Assembly: GCF_006442975.2 (NCBI RefSeq)
Contig: NZ_CP083954.1
Location: forward strand, 3,293,501-3,357,500
Direction of reading: 5' to 3'
Length of the DNA: 64,000 nucleotides
From: Mesorhizobium sp. B2-1-1
GTDB lineage: Bacteria > Pseudomonadota > Alphaproteobacteria > Rhizobiales > Rhizobiaceae
Under the pieces are notes generated by a model. The model did not search any database, was not told the origin of the DNA, and saw only the letters and a list, made by a program, of their open reading frames with translations. Below are positions 18,555-28,747 of the stretch, one piece after another. The number at the start of each line of letters is the position of its first letter. Position 1 is the first letter of the stretch. The translations under genes were made by a program, and so were the position numbers.

Positions 18555-19349
18555 TCAGGCCGGCAGCAAATCGAGATCGATGGCCACCGGCACGTGGTCG
18601 GACGGTTTTTCCCAGGCGCGCACATGCTTTTCGATCGAGGCCGATGAAAACCGGTTGGCGGCCTCGGGCGACAGCAGCAGGTGGTCGATGCGGATGCCGT
18701 TGTTCTTCTGCCAGGCGCCGGCCTGGTAGTCCCAGAAGGTGAAGGTGTCGCCCGCATCGGTGACCGAACGCACCGCTTCGGTGAAGCCGAGATTTTTCAA
18801 CCTGCGGAACGCCTGCCGCGTCTGCGGCTGGAAGAGCGCATCATTCAGCCAGTTCTCCGGGAACTTCGCGTCGACAGGTTCGGGAATGACGTTGTAGTCA
18901 CCGGCCAGCACCAGGGCTTCCTCCAGCCTCAGCCGCTCCTCGGCCCAGCGCTCCAGCCGTGCCATCCAGGACAGCTTGTAGGAGAATTTCCTCTCGTCAT
19001 CGATCGGATTGCCGTTCGGCAGATAGAGCGAGGCGACGCGCAATGCGCCCTTGTCGGTCGAGAACACGCCTTCGATGAAGCGCGCATGCTCGTCGGCGTC
19101 GTCGCCGGGCAGACCTCTGATGACCTCGTCGAAGCGCAATTTCGACAGCAGGGCGACGCCGTTGAAACCCTTCTGGCCGTGGGTTTCCACATTGTAGCCA
19201 AGCGCCTCGATCTCGGCGCGCGGGAACTGCTCGTCGACCGTCTTGATCTCCTGCAGGCAGACGATGTCGGGGGCGCTTTCGGTCAGCCAATGGGTGAGAT
19301 TGCCGATGCGGGCGCGAATGCCGTTGATGTTCCAGGTGACGATCTTCAT
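18555..19349 (-). CDS. xth: Exodeoxyribonuclease III (AP endonuclease)
   Basis: Metal-dependent endonuclease/exonuclease that cuts at abasic sites in base-excision repair. The 264-residue product begins MKIVTWNINGIRARI and has the LQEIKT glutamate (metal ligand), the LAGDYNVIPEP active-site block near residue 155, and the C-terminal SDHVPVAIDL catalytic histidine motif. ATG 19349 is chosen over the longer start because the family begins exactly here. It follows the VOC gene by eight bases and probably shares its transcript. Confidence 0.94.
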   Translation of the reverse strand: MKIVTWNINGIRARIGNLTHWLTESAPDIVCLQEIKTVDEQFPRAEIEALGYNVETHGQKGFNGVALLSKLRFDEVIRGLPGDDADEHARFIEGVFSTDKGALRVASLYLPNGNPIDDERKFSYKLSWMARLERWAEERLRLEEALVLAGDYNVIPEPVDAKFPENWLNDALFQPQTRQAFRRLKNLGFTEAVRSVTDAGDTFTFWDYQAGAWQKNNGIRIDHLLLSPEAANRFSSASIEKHVRAWEKPSDHVPVAIDLDLLPA

Positions 19350-19356
19350 GGCGGCC

Positions 19357-19749
19357 TCAATGTTCTTCCGGGGCAAGACGTTCGACCAGGCCGATCGTAT
19401 TGCCTGCGGGATCCTTTAGAAAGGCCATCCACTCGCTTTCCCCCGCCGGACCGAACTGGCCCTCGGTGTCGCGATGAACAAGCGTTGGAGGCGCGGTGAA
19501 GGGAACGCCCGCAGCTTTCGCGCCGGCGTGGAAATCCTCGAGACCTGATATGTCGAGATAGACGGTTCCGGCCGGAATGCCGTCGGTGAACAGCAGCCGC
19601 ACGCTGCCGGCCATGATGAAGGCGATGCCCGGCGGATCGTAACGCACATGCACGCTCATCCCGAGCACGTCGCACCAGAAGGCCAGAGTCGCGTCGAGGT
19701 CTCGCCCGGCCGAGAGCGCGACCTGACGAACCGCGCCAATGGCAGGCAT
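19357..19749 (-). CDS. VOC (glyoxalase/bleomycin-resistance) superfamily protein
   Basis: A 130-residue protein with the paired beta-alpha-beta-beta-beta units of the vicinal-oxygen-chelate fold: VRQVALSAGRDLDATLAFW at the N-terminus and MAFLKDPAGNTIGLVER near the C-terminus. Such proteins bind a metal and act as lyases, isomerases, dioxygenases or resistance proteins; the exact reaction is not readable. The ATG at 19749 follows AGGAAC. It lies between the Fe-S carrier gene and xth on the same strand. Confidence 0.8.
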   Translation of the reverse strand: MPAIGAVRQVALSAGRDLDATLAFWCDVLGMSVHVRYDPPGIAFIMAGSVRLLFTDGIPAGTVYLDISGLEDFHAGAKAAGVPFTAPPTLVHRDTEGQFGPAGESEWMAFLKDPAGNTIGLVERLAPEEH

Positions 19750-19756
19750 GTTGTTC

Positions 19757-20104
19757 CTAAATGGAGAAGCTTGTGCCGCAGCCGCAGGAGGCGACCGCAT
19801 TCGGGTTGCGGATCTGGAACGACTGGCCCATCAGGTCGTCGACGAAATCAATCACCGACCCGCCCATATAGACCAGCGACAGATCATCGATCAGAACCGT
19901 GGCGCCGTCCTTCTCGATGGCGACATCGTCGTCGTTGCGCGCGTCGACCAGATCGAACTTGTAGGAAAAGCCGGAGCAGCCGCCGCCTTCGACGGAAACG
20001 CGCAACGCCGTCTTGCCGGCCTCGTCCGACACAATCTTGGCGATCCGCCTTGCGGCGGCATCGGTCATCTCGACTTTCATGGCGGTCTTGGCATCCGCGC
20101 CCAT
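19757..20104 (-). CDS. erpA: A-type iron-sulfur carrier protein (ErpA/IscA-like)
   Basis: Transfers Fe-S clusters to apo-proteins. The 115-residue product has the three conserved cysteines of the HesB family, one in VEGGGCSGFSYKF and two in ASCGCGTSFSI at the C-terminus. The start at 20104 has AAGGTGA upstream; a shorter start at 20080 (MKVEMTDAAARR) is also possible. Assignment as ErpA rather than IscA or SufA is by context only. The upstream region has a four-copy 14-bp repeat shared with the divergent dgt gene. Confidence 0.82.
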   Translation of the reverse strand: MGADAKTAMKVEMTDAAARRIAKIVSDEAGKTALRVSVEGGGCSGFSYKFDLVDARNDDDVAIEKDGATVLIDDLSLVYMGGSVIDFVDDLMGQSFQIRNPNAVASCGCGTSFSI

Positions 20105-20164
20105 GGGCGTCACCTTGCTTTCGGTTTCACATGATAGGTATGAAGCGCGAAGGGCCAAGTCAAC

Positions 20165-20220
20165 CGGCCATAGTCTGGCGGCCATAGTCTAGCGGCCAAA
20201 GTCAGGCGGCCAAAGTCAGG
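20165..20220. repeat. 14-bp tandem repeat, four copies
   Basis: Four head-to-tail copies in the erpA-dgt divergent region. Two read CGGCCATAGTCTGG (second with AG end) and two read CGGCCAAAGTCAGG; a partial CGGC follows, ending 8 bases before the dgt start. The array must lie inside the promoter or leader of one or both genes. Confidence 0.9.
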
Positions 20221-20231
20221 CGGCATCGACC

Positions 20232-21446
20232 ATGACCAACGAGTTGGGCGACATCGGATTCGGCTATAGGCCCCGCGCGGCCTATGCCAGCGATCCGGCG
20301 CGCTCGCGCGGGCGCCTGTTCGAAGAGGTCGAAAGCCCGACCCGTACGCCGTTCCAGCGCGACCGCGACCGCATCATCCATTCCACCGCGTTCCGCCGGC
20401 TGAAACACAAGACGCAGGTCTTCATCGCCCATGAAGGCGATCATTACCGTACCCGGCTGACCCATTCGATCGAGGTGGCGCAGATCGCACGCGCTCTGGC
20501 GCGGGCGCTGCGCGGCGACGAGGATCTGGCTGAAGCGGTGGCGCTGGTGCATGATTTCGGCCACACGCCCTTCGGCCACACCGGCGAGGACGCCCTCAAC
20601 GAGAAGATGGCTGATTGGGGCGGCTTCGACCACAACGCGCAATCGCTTCGCATCGTGACAAGGCTGGAAGCGCGTTACGCCGAGTTCGACGGGCTGAATC
20701 TGACCTGGGAAACGCTGGAAGGCCTGGTCAAGCACAATGGTCCGCTGACCGATGCCAACGGCAAGGGCCTGAAGGGTCCGGTGCCGCAGGCGATCCGCGA
20801 CTATTCGGAACTGCACGACCTCGAGCTCGACCGGTTCGCCGGCATCGAGGCGCAGTGTGCTGCCATCGCCGACGACATCGCCTACAACACGCACGACATC
20901 GACGACGGCCTGAGGGCGGGGCTGCTGACGCTGGACATGCTGAAGGCCGTCTCGCTGCCGGGCACAATCCTGGAGGGGGTGCGCGCGCGCTATCCCAATC
21001 TCGACGAGGTGCGCACCGGCCACGAGCTGATGCGGCGCCAGATTACGGCCATGGTCGAGGACGTGATCAGGTCGACCACCGCCAATCTGGAACGCACCGG
21101 GCCGCGGAGCGCCGATGCGGTGAGGGCGGCGGGCGAGACGATGGTGACCTTTTCCGCCGAAATGGCCGTCGCCGAGAAAGAGCTGAAGGCCTTTCTCTAC
21201 AAGCACCTCTACCGGCACAAGGAAGTCATGCGCGTGCGCGCCGATGCGGAGCGGATCGTCAGGGACCTGTTCGACGTCTATTTCGCCGACCCGCGCGCTA
21301 TGCCGGACGGCTGGCGCGAGGGGCTCGACCGGGCCGAGGATCGCATCAAGGCGCGCAGCGTGGCCGACTTCCTGGCGGGGATGACCGACACCTACGCGCT
21401 GAAGGAACACCGGCGTTTGTTTGACCATACGCCGGATTTGAGCTAG
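20232..21446 (+). CDS. dgt: Deoxyguanosinetriphosphate triphosphohydrolase-like protein
   Basis: HD-superfamily dNTPase that releases triphosphate from dNTPs and affects nucleotide pools. The 404-residue product has the HD metal motifs in order: [17 protein letters not shown], the central [15 protein letters not shown] (about residues 107-121) and [14 protein letters not shown]. The N-terminal [22 protein letters not shown] block is the family signature. It is followed by argS after 62 bases, as in related rhizobia. Confidence 0.9.
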   Translation: MTNELGDIGFGYRPRAAYASDPARSRGRLFEEVESPTRTPFQRDRDRIIHSTAFRRLKHKTQVFIAHEGDHYRTRLTHSIEVAQIARALARALRGDEDLAEAVALVHDFGHTPFGHTGEDALNEKMADWGGFDHNAQSLRIVTRLEARYAEFDGLNLTWETLEGLVKHNGPLTDANGKGLKGPVPQAIRDYSELHDLELDRFAGIEAQCAAIADDIAYNTHDIDDGLRAGLLTLDMLKAVSLPGTILEGVRARYPNLDEVRTGHELMRRQITAMVEDVIRSTTANLERTGPRSADAVRAAGETMVTFSAEMAVAEKELKAFLYKHLYRHKEVMRVRADAERIVRDLFDVYFADPRAMPDGWREGLDRAEDRIKARSVADFLAGMTDTYALKEHRRLFDHTPDLS

Positions 21447-21508
21447 GGCGGGCTCGATTTTGCCGGCCAACAAGCCGGATTCCCTGCAAAGCCGCCAGAG
21501 TCATACCC

Positions 21509-23266
21509 ATGAACATCTTCGCCGACTTCACCGCGCGAATCATAAAAGCCGTCGAAGCGCTTGATCTGAAAGACAGTGACGGTGTTTCGCCCGATCTGTC
21601 GCGCATCGCCGTCGAGCCGCCGCGCGATGCCAGCCATGGCGATCTCGCGACCAATGCGGCGATGGTGCTGGCCAAGCCCACCGGCCAGAACCCGCGGGTG
21701 CTGGCTGAGCGCCTGGCGCTCGCGCTGCGGGACGACAAGGATATCGCGGCCGCCGAGGTTGCTGGCCCGGGCTTCGTCAATTTGCGGCTCAAGGACGGTT
21801 TCTGGCAGGCACATCTCACGACGCTTCTGGGCGAGGGCCGCAATTACGGCCGCTCCAGCATCGGCGGCGGCAGGAAGGCCAATGTGGAATATGTATCGGC
21901 CAACCCGACGGGGCCAATGCATGTCGGCCATTGCCGTGGTGCCGTCGTTGGCGATGCGCTTGCCAATCTGATGGCCTTTGCCGGTTATGACGTGACCAAG
22001 GAATATGTCATCAACGACGCCGGCTCGCAGATCGACGTTCTCGGGCGCTCGGTGATGCTGCGTTATCGCGAAGCGCTTGGCGACGAGGTCGGCGAGATCC
22101 CGGCCGGGCTCTATCCAGGCGACTATCTGGTCCCGGTCGGGCAGGCGCTGGCCAAGGAATTCGGCCGGTCCTTGCTGCAGATGCCGGACGAAGAGGCGCT
22201 CGCCATCGTCAAGGACCGCACCATCGACGCGATGATGGCGATGATCCGCGAGGATCTGGCGCTGCTCAACGTGCATCATGACGTGTTCTTCTCCGAGCGC
22301 ACGCTGCACGCCGACAATGCCAGGAAGATCCGCTCGGCGATCAACGACCTGACGCTGAAGGGCCATATCTACAAAGGCAAGCTGCCGCCGCCCAAGGGCG
22401 AGAGGCCGGACGACTGGGAAGATCGCGAACAGACCCTGTTCCGTTCGACGGCGGTCGGCGACGACATGGACCGGGCGCTGGTCAAGTCGGATGGCTCGTT
22501 CACCTATTTCGCCGCCGACGTCGCCTATCTCAAGGACAAGGTCGATCGCGGCTTCGTCGAACTGATCTACGTGCTCGGCGCCGATCATGGCGGCTATGTC
22601 AAGCGGCTGGAAGCGCTGGCGCGGGCGATCGCCGGCGACGAGGTGAAGCTCACGGTTCTTCTGTGCAACCTGGTAAAGCTGTTTCGCGATGGCGAGCCGG
22701 TGCGCATGTCCAAGCGGTCCGGCGATTTCGTGACGCTGCGCGAGGTTGTGGAGGAAGTCGGCCGCGACCCCATCCGCTTCATGATGCTCTATCGCAAGAA
22801 CGATGCGCCGCTCGATTTCGACTTCGCCAAGGTGACCGAGCAGTCCAAGGACAATCCGGTGTTCTATGTGCAGTACGCTTCGGCGCGCTGCCATTCGGTA
22901 TTCCGGCAGGCGAGCGAGCAGTTGGGAGAGGCCAATTTCGATCGCAACAGTCTGGCGGCTGCCGTGGCGTTGCTGACCGACGAAGGCGAGATCGGCCTGA
23001 TCAGGAAACTCGCTGAATATCCACGGTTGATCGAGTCGGCGGCACTTGCGCTCGAGCCGCATCGGCTGGCATTCTACCTCTACGATCTGGCCTCAAGCTT
23101 CCACGGGCACTGGAACCGCGGCACCGATAATCCGGACTTACGTTTTGTTAAGGTTAACGACCGACAATTGACGCATGCCAGACTAGGGCTGGTGCAGGCT
23201 GTTTCGGATGTCTTGACGTCCGGCCTGACGCTGATCGGCGCCGCGGCGCCCACCGAAATGCGTTAG
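21509..23266 (+). CDS. argS: Arginyl-tRNA synthetase
   Basis: Charges tRNA-Arg. The 585-residue product has an N-terminal add-on domain, the class I HIGH-type motif in [20 protein letters not shown] (about residues 131-150), a KMSKS-like motif [13 protein letters not shown] near 400, and the C-terminal anticodon-binding DALR domain. It follows dgt closely and is probably co-transcribed with it and the downstream SPOR gene. Confidence 0.96.
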   Translation: MNIFADFTARIIKAVEALDLKDSDGVSPDLSRIAVEPPRDASHGDLATNAAMVLAKPTGQNPRVLAERLALALRDDKDIAAAEVAGPGFVNLRLKDGFWQAHLTTLLGEGRNYGRSSIGGGRKANVEYVSANPTGPMHVGHCRGAVVGDALANLMAFAGYDVTKEYVINDAGSQIDVLGRSVMLRYREALGDEVGEIPAGLYPGDYLVPVGQALAKEFGRSLLQMPDEEALAIVKDRTIDAMMAMIREDLALLNVHHDVFFSERTLHADNARKIRSAINDLTLKGHIYKGKLPPPKGERPDDWEDREQTLFRSTAVGDDMDRALVKSDGSFTYFAADVAYLKDKVDRGFVELIYVLGADHGGYVKRLEALARAIAGDEVKLTVLLCNLVKLFRDGEPVRMSKRSGDFVTLREVVEEVGRDPIRFMMLYRKNDAPLDFDFAKVTEQSKDNPVFYVQYASARCHSVFRQASEQLGEANFDRNSLAAAVALLTDEGEIGLIRKLAEYPRLIESAALALEPHRLAFYLYDLASSFHGHWNRGTDNPDLRFVKVNDRQLTHARLGLVQAVSDVLTSGLTLIGAAAPTEMR

Positions 23267-23369
23267 GTTTGACTAAAAAACCTGTCACCTTTTGCCCACA
23301 TTGCGCTGGTAAGGGCCAACCCTGCGCGACGTCCATGGCGTCCGAATGAGTGCGAGTTCGGGAACAATA

Positions 23370-26300
23370 ATGGCAGACAGAACCCAGCTGAGAATAGCCG
23401 ACAACAACGACATCGCCAACGATGATCCGTTCGCGGAACTGACCAGGATCATGGGGTTCGACCCGCGCCAGCCGGTCAAGCCACAGGCGCCCGCCCAACC
23501 GAAAGCCGCCGCTGACCAGCAGGCGCAGGAGGTCGATTTCGACATCGATCTCGAAAAGGAGTTGATGGGCGACTTCGACTTTGCCGAAGGCAACGCCGCG
23601 ACGGTCGCCGATGTTGATGAGCCGGCGTTCGACGCCGCCGCTACCGACGGCATGGATGACGAACTCGCCATGGCGTTCGACGACATGCAGCTCGACGATG
23701 AGCATGGTGCCGACGACGCTGTTGCCGAGGCCGCGCCAACCGTCGATGCCGCTTTCGATACGGATTTCGACGATGCGGTAGCCAGCTCTCTCGATGGCGT
23801 TTCGCCGCTCGATGACGATCTGCCCATGGCGGACGAGCTTGCGGCATCGCTCGATCAGGACTTCCGGCTTGATGACGCGACCGATGCGGCCGAGCCCGCC
23901 TTGACCGCCGAAGTGGCGGAGCCTGTCGCGGAGCCTACCGTCGACCATGAATTCGACGATGGCTTTGCCCTTTCGCTCGAAGACGAACTGATGCTCGATG
24001 GTCACGTGGCGGAGCAGCAGCCTGAAGCGGCCGCGGCTCCGGTCGAGCCTCCCGTCGAGGCGGCGCTGAACGCGAACCATGCGGTTTCCGAAGAGGATTT
24101 TGGCGATCGCTTTGATGACGCCACGGCTTTCGACGACGGGCTGGCGGATATCGATTTCGATCTGGCTGCCGATCACTCGGTCGCGACCGATGCGCCCGTG
24201 GCTGCGGAGACGGATGCGCTTGACGCGCATGACGTGACCGCCGAGACGGCAGATGCGCACGAAATGGAGGACGTGTTCGCCGAGGCGACGGATGCGGAAG
24301 GCGAGGCGGCAGACCTGGCCGCCGATGAGCCGCTGGACGATGCTTTCGAGCAGGATTTCAACGACGCGCTTGCCGAAGCGACGGACGAGCCGGCCGCTGA
24401 GCCTGTGGCTGCCCCCGTTCATCCGGCCGCCCCGGCTATGGCCGAACCGGTGCATGCCGCCGCCGACGAGCGTAGCCTTGAAGACGAGTTGAACGCGCTG
24501 TTGGGCGCCATGAGCGCACGCTCGGCGCCGGTGGCCGAGGAGGAGGTAGCGGTTCAGCAGCCTGTCGCCGCGACCGCGAAACCCGACGAAGAACCGACGG
24601 CCGGTGACCTCGACTGGAACCTGGACGAACCTGCGGCGACGCAGCAGCATCAGGCGGTCTCGACCGCTGACGTCGATCTTGACGATCTCATGCTCGATGA
24701 GCTTCAGGACCAGGACCTCGGCGCGCATGCCACTGTCTCTGGAGACGATGATTTCGAAGCGGAACTCGCCGCAAGCATCGACCTGGCCGAAGGAATCGAC
24801 CGGGATGAAGACCTCGCCGCGGATTCCGCCGCGCCGGAAACTTTCCGCGACGATCCCCTCGATTGGCTGACGACGCAGTCCACTCCGCCCGAGCCGGCCC
24901 GCTCGTGGAGCCGGGTTACGCCGGTCCCGCAGCCGCAACAGGCGAGTTTTACCGCCCAGCCGATGGCTTCGGCGGCCCCCATGGCGGCGCCGGCTGCCGC
25001 GATCCCGACCTATCGTGCGGCCGAGCCTGCCGCTTATGCGGCGCCGGCCGCCGCGCAGTGCGAGCAGTCCGCGTTCGATGACGAGATGCCTGACGTCGAG
25101 ACCGTCGATGTGCCGGAGCGCGTCGTGGCGCTTCAGGATGATCTCGACATTCCGGAATTGCACTTCGAAGAGGACGAGCCGGCCGCGCCCGGCTACGACG
25201 ATCTCGACGCCGAATTCTCCAATCTGCTGACCGAGATGAATACAGTGGATGTCGCTGCGGCTCCCGCAAACGCCAGCGCGCCCTATGCCGACGACTCCTA
25301 CAATCCCGGCTTCAAGTCGGGATACGATGCCTTTGAACAGGGCTATGAGGCGCTCAAGCCGGGCTATGAGGGGCTCAAGCCGGGCTATGAGGGGCTCAAG
25401 CCGGGCTATCAGCCCGAGGCCCGCACCTACGCGGCACGGCCGGCGGAAATGTCTGCCCGCGCGACAGCGCCGGCAGGCTATGCCGACGCCACCAACGGCT
25501 TCGACGTCGACGACTTGCCCGGCAGCCAGCCGGTTTCACAGGCCGACGATTTTGCCGTCGACGAGCTCGACTACGATCCCGAGCTGGACGAGGCGATGTC
25601 GGTTCCTGGTCTCGCCGAACGCGAGGCCGGCGGGTCGCCGCGCAGGCGCGGCCTGCTCATCGCCGCCATTGTCGGTGCAGTCGTTGTCACCGGAGGCCTC
25701 GGCGCCTTCGCGCTGTCTCCGGGCGGCCAGGGCGGCAGTGACGCCCCGGTCCTGGTCAAGGCGGACAATGCACCGATCAAGGTCAAGCCGGAAAACCCGG
25801 GCGGCGCCGTGGTGCCGAACCAGGACAACAAGGTCTATGACGCGGTCGCCAAGGGCGCCAAGCCCGCCGAGCCGGTCCAGCAGAAGCTCGTCACCAATGT
25901 CGAGGAACCGGTGGATGTGGCGGCGAAAGATCCGGCTCGCGCCGTCGATCTCTCGCCCGACCAGACCGCAGCCGACATGGCGGACGGCGACGGCGGCGAT
26001 GCTCCGACTGCCGTTGCGGCGCCGGCCAACAACGCCGCGCCCGCAGCCAAGTCGGAGGACCGCATCGCGCAGGTTCTGCAGGATGTCGACAAGGGCGCAA
26101 ATCCCGACGTCGTCGCCGTGGCGCCGCGCAAGGTTAGGACCATGGTGGTCAAATCGGACGGGTCGCTGGTGCCGCGTGAGGATCCGGCGCCCGCCGCACC
26201 GAAAGTGGCTGCCGTGGAGCCGGTCGATCCGGCGCCGCAACATGTCGCGCCGTCGGCTCAGGCCGATGCCGACCAGACCGGCACGGTGGCGCCGGACGCC

Positions 26301-26738
26301 GCGCAGGCGGACGACGAGCCAGCCCTGAAACCGGTGGCCGAGCCCAAGGCGGAAGCCAAGGCCCAGTCGGCCAACACGCCGGCCAAGGTTCCGGTCGCGC
26401 CGCAGCGCCCGTCCGACCAGCCGGTCGACGTGGTCGGCGAGGTCAAGCCCGATCAGGTTGCCTCCATCAGTCCCGCGGCGCCCTCGACCGGCGGCGGTTC
26501 GTGGTCGATGCAGATCGCCTCGCAGCCGACGGTCGAAAGCGCGCAGTCGACCTATCAGGATCTGCAGCGTCGCTATGGTGGCGTGCTTTCCGGCCGCACC
26601 GCCAACATCGTCAAGGCGGAGATCGCCGGCAAGGGGACTTTCTACCGCGTCCGCGTGCCCGCGCAGTCGCGCAACGATGCCATCAATCTGTGCACCAGCT
26701 ACAAGGCTGCCGGCGGCAACTGCTTCGTGTCGAGGTAG
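23370..26738 (+). CDS. Large acidic SPOR-domain membrane protein
   Basis: Single-pass envelope protein of 1122 residues. About 750 residues of acidic, low-complexity sequence (cytoplasmic side) precede one membrane helix (LLIAAIVGAVVVTGGLGAFA, about residues 759-778), then a Pro/Ala-rich stretch and a C-terminal SPOR domain (SWSMQIASQPTVESAQSTYQ onward, about 1043-1122) that binds denuded peptidoglycan at division sites. ATG 23370 (MADRTQL) is preferred. A three-copy 21-bp repeat encodes GYE(A/G)LKP near residue 660. The C-terminus matches the domain well, while the acidic part is poorly conserved. It lies between argS and nagZ. Confidence 0.85.
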   Translation: MADRTQLRIADNNDIANDDPFAELTRIMGFDPRQPVKPQAPAQPKAAADQQAQEVDFDIDLEKELMGDFDFAEGNAATVADVDEPAFDAAATDGMDDELAMAFDDMQLDDEHGADDAVAEAAPTVDAAFDTDFDDAVASSLDGVSPLDDDLPMADELAASLDQDFRLDDATDAAEPALTAEVAEPVAEPTVDHEFDDGFALSLEDELMLDGHVAEQQPEAAAAPVEPPVEAALNANHAVSEEDFGDRFDDATAFDDGLADIDFDLAADHSVATDAPVAAETDALDAHDVTAETADAHEMEDVFAEATDAEGEAADLAADEPLDDAFEQDFNDALAEATDEPAAEPVAAPVHPAAPAMAEPVHAAADERSLEDELNALLGAMSARSAPVAEEEVAVQQPVAATAKPDEEPTAGDLDWNLDEPAATQQHQAVSTADVDLDDLMLDELQDQDLGAHATVSGDDDFEAELAASIDLAEGIDRDEDLAADSAAPETFRDDPLDWLTTQSTPPEPARSWSRVTPVPQPQQASFTAQPMASAAPMAAPAAAIPTYRAAEPAAYAAPAAAQCEQSAFDDEMPDVETVDVPERVVALQDDLDIPELHFEEDEPAAPGYDDLDAEFSNLLTEMNTVDVAAAPANASAPYADDSYNPGFKSGYDAFEQGYEALKPGYEGLKPGYEGLKPGYQPEARTYAARPAEMSARATAPAGYADATNGFDVDDLPGSQPVSQADDFAVDELDYDPELDEAMSVPGLAEREAGGSPRRRGLLIAAIVGAVVVTGGLGAFALSPGGQGGSDAPVLVKADNAPIKVKPENPGGAVVPNQDNKVYDAVAKGAKPAEPVQQKLVTNVEEPVDVAAKDPARAVDLSPDQTAADMADGDGGDAPTAVAAPANNAAPAAKSEDRIAQVLQDVDKGANPDVVAVAPRKVRTMVVKSDGSLVPREDPAPAAPKVAAVEPVDPAPQHVAPSAQADADQTGTVAPDAAQADDEPALKPVAEPKAEAKAQSANTPAKVPVAPQRPSDQPVDVVGEVKPDQVASISPAAPSTGGGSWSMQIASQPTVESAQSTYQDLQRRYGGVLSGRTANIVKAEIAGKGTFYRVRVPAQSRNDAINLCTSYKAAGGNCFVSR
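25341..25403. repeat. 21-bp in-frame tandem repeat, three copies
   Basis: Three near-identical copies of a unit coding GYEALKP/GYEGLKP lie inside the SPOR-protein gene, and a fourth partial unit (GY) follows. The near identity suggests recent slippage or unequal exchange, so copy number may vary among strains. Confidence 0.9.
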
Positions 26739-26777
26739 TCATTCACCTCCCGTGTCGGAGGAGAGCAGTTTGAAAAC

Positions 26778-26805
26778 CGGCGCGGCCTCAACGCCGCGCC
26801 GTTTT
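26778..26805 (+). terminator. Rho-independent terminator after the SPOR gene
   Basis: A nine-base-pair stem (CGGCGCGGC with GCCGCGCCG) with a six-base loop is followed by TTTT. It lies 40 bases past the SPOR stop and separates it from nagZ. Confidence 0.85.
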
Positions 26806-26863
26806 CTTTTTGCACTTTTCGACGTGATTCCCTTTGGCCGCGGAAGATTCTAGACTCGTCGGC

Positions 26864-27883
26864 ATGACCGAATCAAAATCCATGATCCTCGGCTGTGCCG
26901 GGAAGTCGCTCACCCGCGAAGAAATCAGTTTCTATCGCAATGAATGCCCGTGGGCCTTCATCCTGTTTGCCCGCAACATCAGCGAGACCGAGCAGATCCG
27001 CGATCTGGTCGCCGAGATGCGCGACTGCATCGGACGCCCGGACGCGCTGGTGTTCATCGACCAGGAGGGCGGCAGGGTGCAGCGGCTGCGGCCGCCTCTG
27101 GCGCCGAACTATCCAGCCGGCGGCGCGCTCGGTGCGCTGTGGCGCGACGACCATGACGCCGGAGCCCGCGCCGCCTGGCTGATGGCGCGGCTGCACGCTT
27201 TCGACCTTCTGCGCTACGGCATCACGGCGGATTGCCTGCCGGTGCTCGACGTGCCGATCGAAGGGGCGAGCGACGTCATCGGCGCGCGCGCCTATGGCAA
27301 GGAGCCGCGCCCGGTCATCGAGCTCGGCCGCGCCGCGGCGGAAGGCCTGATGTCTGGCGGCGTGCTGCCGGTCATGAAGCATATTCCCGGCCATGGCCGG
27401 GCTTTCGCGGACACGCATTTCGAACTGCCTGTCGTCGACGCTTCGATGAGCGAGCTGCAGCGGCACGATTTTGCGCCGTTCAGGGAACTCAACCACCTGC
27501 CGATGGCCATGACCGCGCATGTCGTCTACAGCGCGATCGACCCGAAAAACCCGGCAACCACCTCCGGCAAGGTCATCGACGAGATCATTCGCCGCGAGAT
27601 CGGCTTCGATGGGCTGCTGATGAGCGACGACACCTCGATGAAGGCACTTTCTGGGGATTTCCCGACAAAGGCGGCCTCGATCCTTGCGGCCGGCTGCGAT
27701 CTGGTCCTTCACTGCAACGGCGTTTTCGAGGAGATGGCGGGCACCGCATCGCGAACCAAAGGGCTTGAGGGCAAGTCGCTTGAGCGTGCAAACCGGGCAA
27801 TGACCTATATAGAAAAACGCGACGCGGCTGAAGAAACCGAGATACGCGCCGAATTCGCCACCTATTTCGATGCGGTGGCCTGA
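26864..27883 (+). CDS. nagZ: Beta-N-acetylhexosaminidase (NagZ)
   Basis: Glycoside hydrolase family 3 enzyme that removes GlcNAc from recycled muropeptides in the cytoplasm. The 339-residue product shows the FIDQEGGRVQRL substrate block near residue 64, the NagZ-specific KHIPGHG loop with its catalytic His (about 172-178), and the nucleophile region LLMSDDTSMKAL near 250. ATG 26864 starts at the conserved N-terminus. scpA follows after 18 bases, so the genes are probably co-transcribed. Confidence 0.93.
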   Translation: MTESKSMILGCAGKSLTREEISFYRNECPWAFILFARNISETEQIRDLVAEMRDCIGRPDALVFIDQEGGRVQRLRPPLAPNYPAGGALGALWRDDHDAGARAAWLMARLHAFDLLRYGITADCLPVLDVPIEGASDVIGARAYGKEPRPVIELGRAAAEGLMSGGVLPVMKHIPGHGRAFADTHFELPVVDASMSELQRHDFAPFRELNHLPMAMTAHVVYSAIDPKNPATTSGKVIDEIIRREIGFDGLLMSDDTSMKALSGDFPTKAASILAAGCDLVLHCNGVFEEMAGTASRTKGLEGKSLERANRAMTYIEKRDAAEETEIRAEFATYFDAVA

Positions 27884-27901
27884 CAGAGGGAAGAACGGGA
27901 C

Positions 27902-28747
27902 GTGGCGGAAGCATTGGAAAGCAAGGCCGGGAAGGCCGCACCGATGGACCGCCTGTGGGCCGAAAGCGATGATTCCCGGCTGACCGGCGATCCGTCGCTG
28001 GTCGTCGACGTCGCAGGATTCGAAGGCCCGCTCGATCTTCTGCTGCATCTTGCCCGCAACCAGAAGGTCGATCTCGCGCGCATTTCCATCCTGGCGCTGG
28101 CCGAGCAGTATTTGGCCTTCGTCGAGACGGCGAGGGCACTGAGACTTGAGCTCGCCGCGGACTATCTGGTGATGGCGGCGTGGCTCGCCTTCCTCAAATC
28201 GAAGCTTTTGATCCCGAAGCAGCCGGGCGAGGAAGGCGAAAGCGGCGAGGAACTGGCGGCGGTGCTGCAATTCCGGCTCAAGCGGCTGGAAGCCATGCGC
28301 GATGCATCGGCGCGGCTGGTCAACCGGAACCGGCTCGGCCGCGACGTGTTCGCGCGCGGCATGCCGGAAATGGTCATCATCGAGAAGCGCAATGCCTATT
28401 CGGCGTCGCTCTACGATCTGCTCACCGCCTATGCCCAGCAGCGCCAGAAGCAGGCAATCACCAATGTCACGATCGCCAGGCGCGGCGTCTGGTCGCTCAA
28501 GGACGCCCGCGATATCCTGACAAGGCTGATCGGCTCGCTGCAGGACTGGACGGCGCTCGACAGTTTTCTCGTCCGATATCTGTCCAGCCCGGAAGAGCGG
28601 CGCACCGCGATCGCCAGCTCGTTCGCGGCGACACTGGAACTCGTGCGCGAGGGCAAGATGGATGTGCGGCAGGACGAGGTGTTCGCGCCGATCTATCTGC
28701 GCGACCACCGCGCACCGGCAATCAAGGCAGTCGAGGTGGCATCATGA
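27902..28747 (+). CDS. scpA: Segregation and condensation protein A
   Basis: Kleisin subunit that bridges Smc heads in chromosome condensation. The 281-residue product has the N-terminal motif FEGPLDLLLHLARNQKVDL (about residues 40-58) and the helical region LAADYLVMAAWLAFLKSKLL that binds Smc. The start is GTG 27902. Its end overlaps scpB by four bases (ATGA), a sign of coupled translation and fixed stoichiometry. Confidence 0.93.
   Translation: MAEALESKAGKAAPMDRLWAESDDSRLTGDPSLVVDVAGFEGPLDLLLHLARNQKVDLARISILALAEQYLAFVETARALRLELAADYLVMAAWLAFLKSKLLIPKQPGEEGESGEELAAVLQFRLKRLEAMRDASARLVNRNRLGRDVFARGMPEMVIIEKRNAYSASLYDLLTAYAQQRQKQAITNVTIARRGVWSLKDARDILTRLIGSLQDWTALDSFLVRYLSSPEERRTAIASSFAATLELVREGKMDVRQDEVFAPIYLRDHRAPAIKAVEVAS

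Noticed and set aside
23154..25163. 669-codon minus-strand frame across the SPOR gene
   Set aside because: Shadow caused by the repetitive acidic codons of the real gene; no family features or ribosome site.
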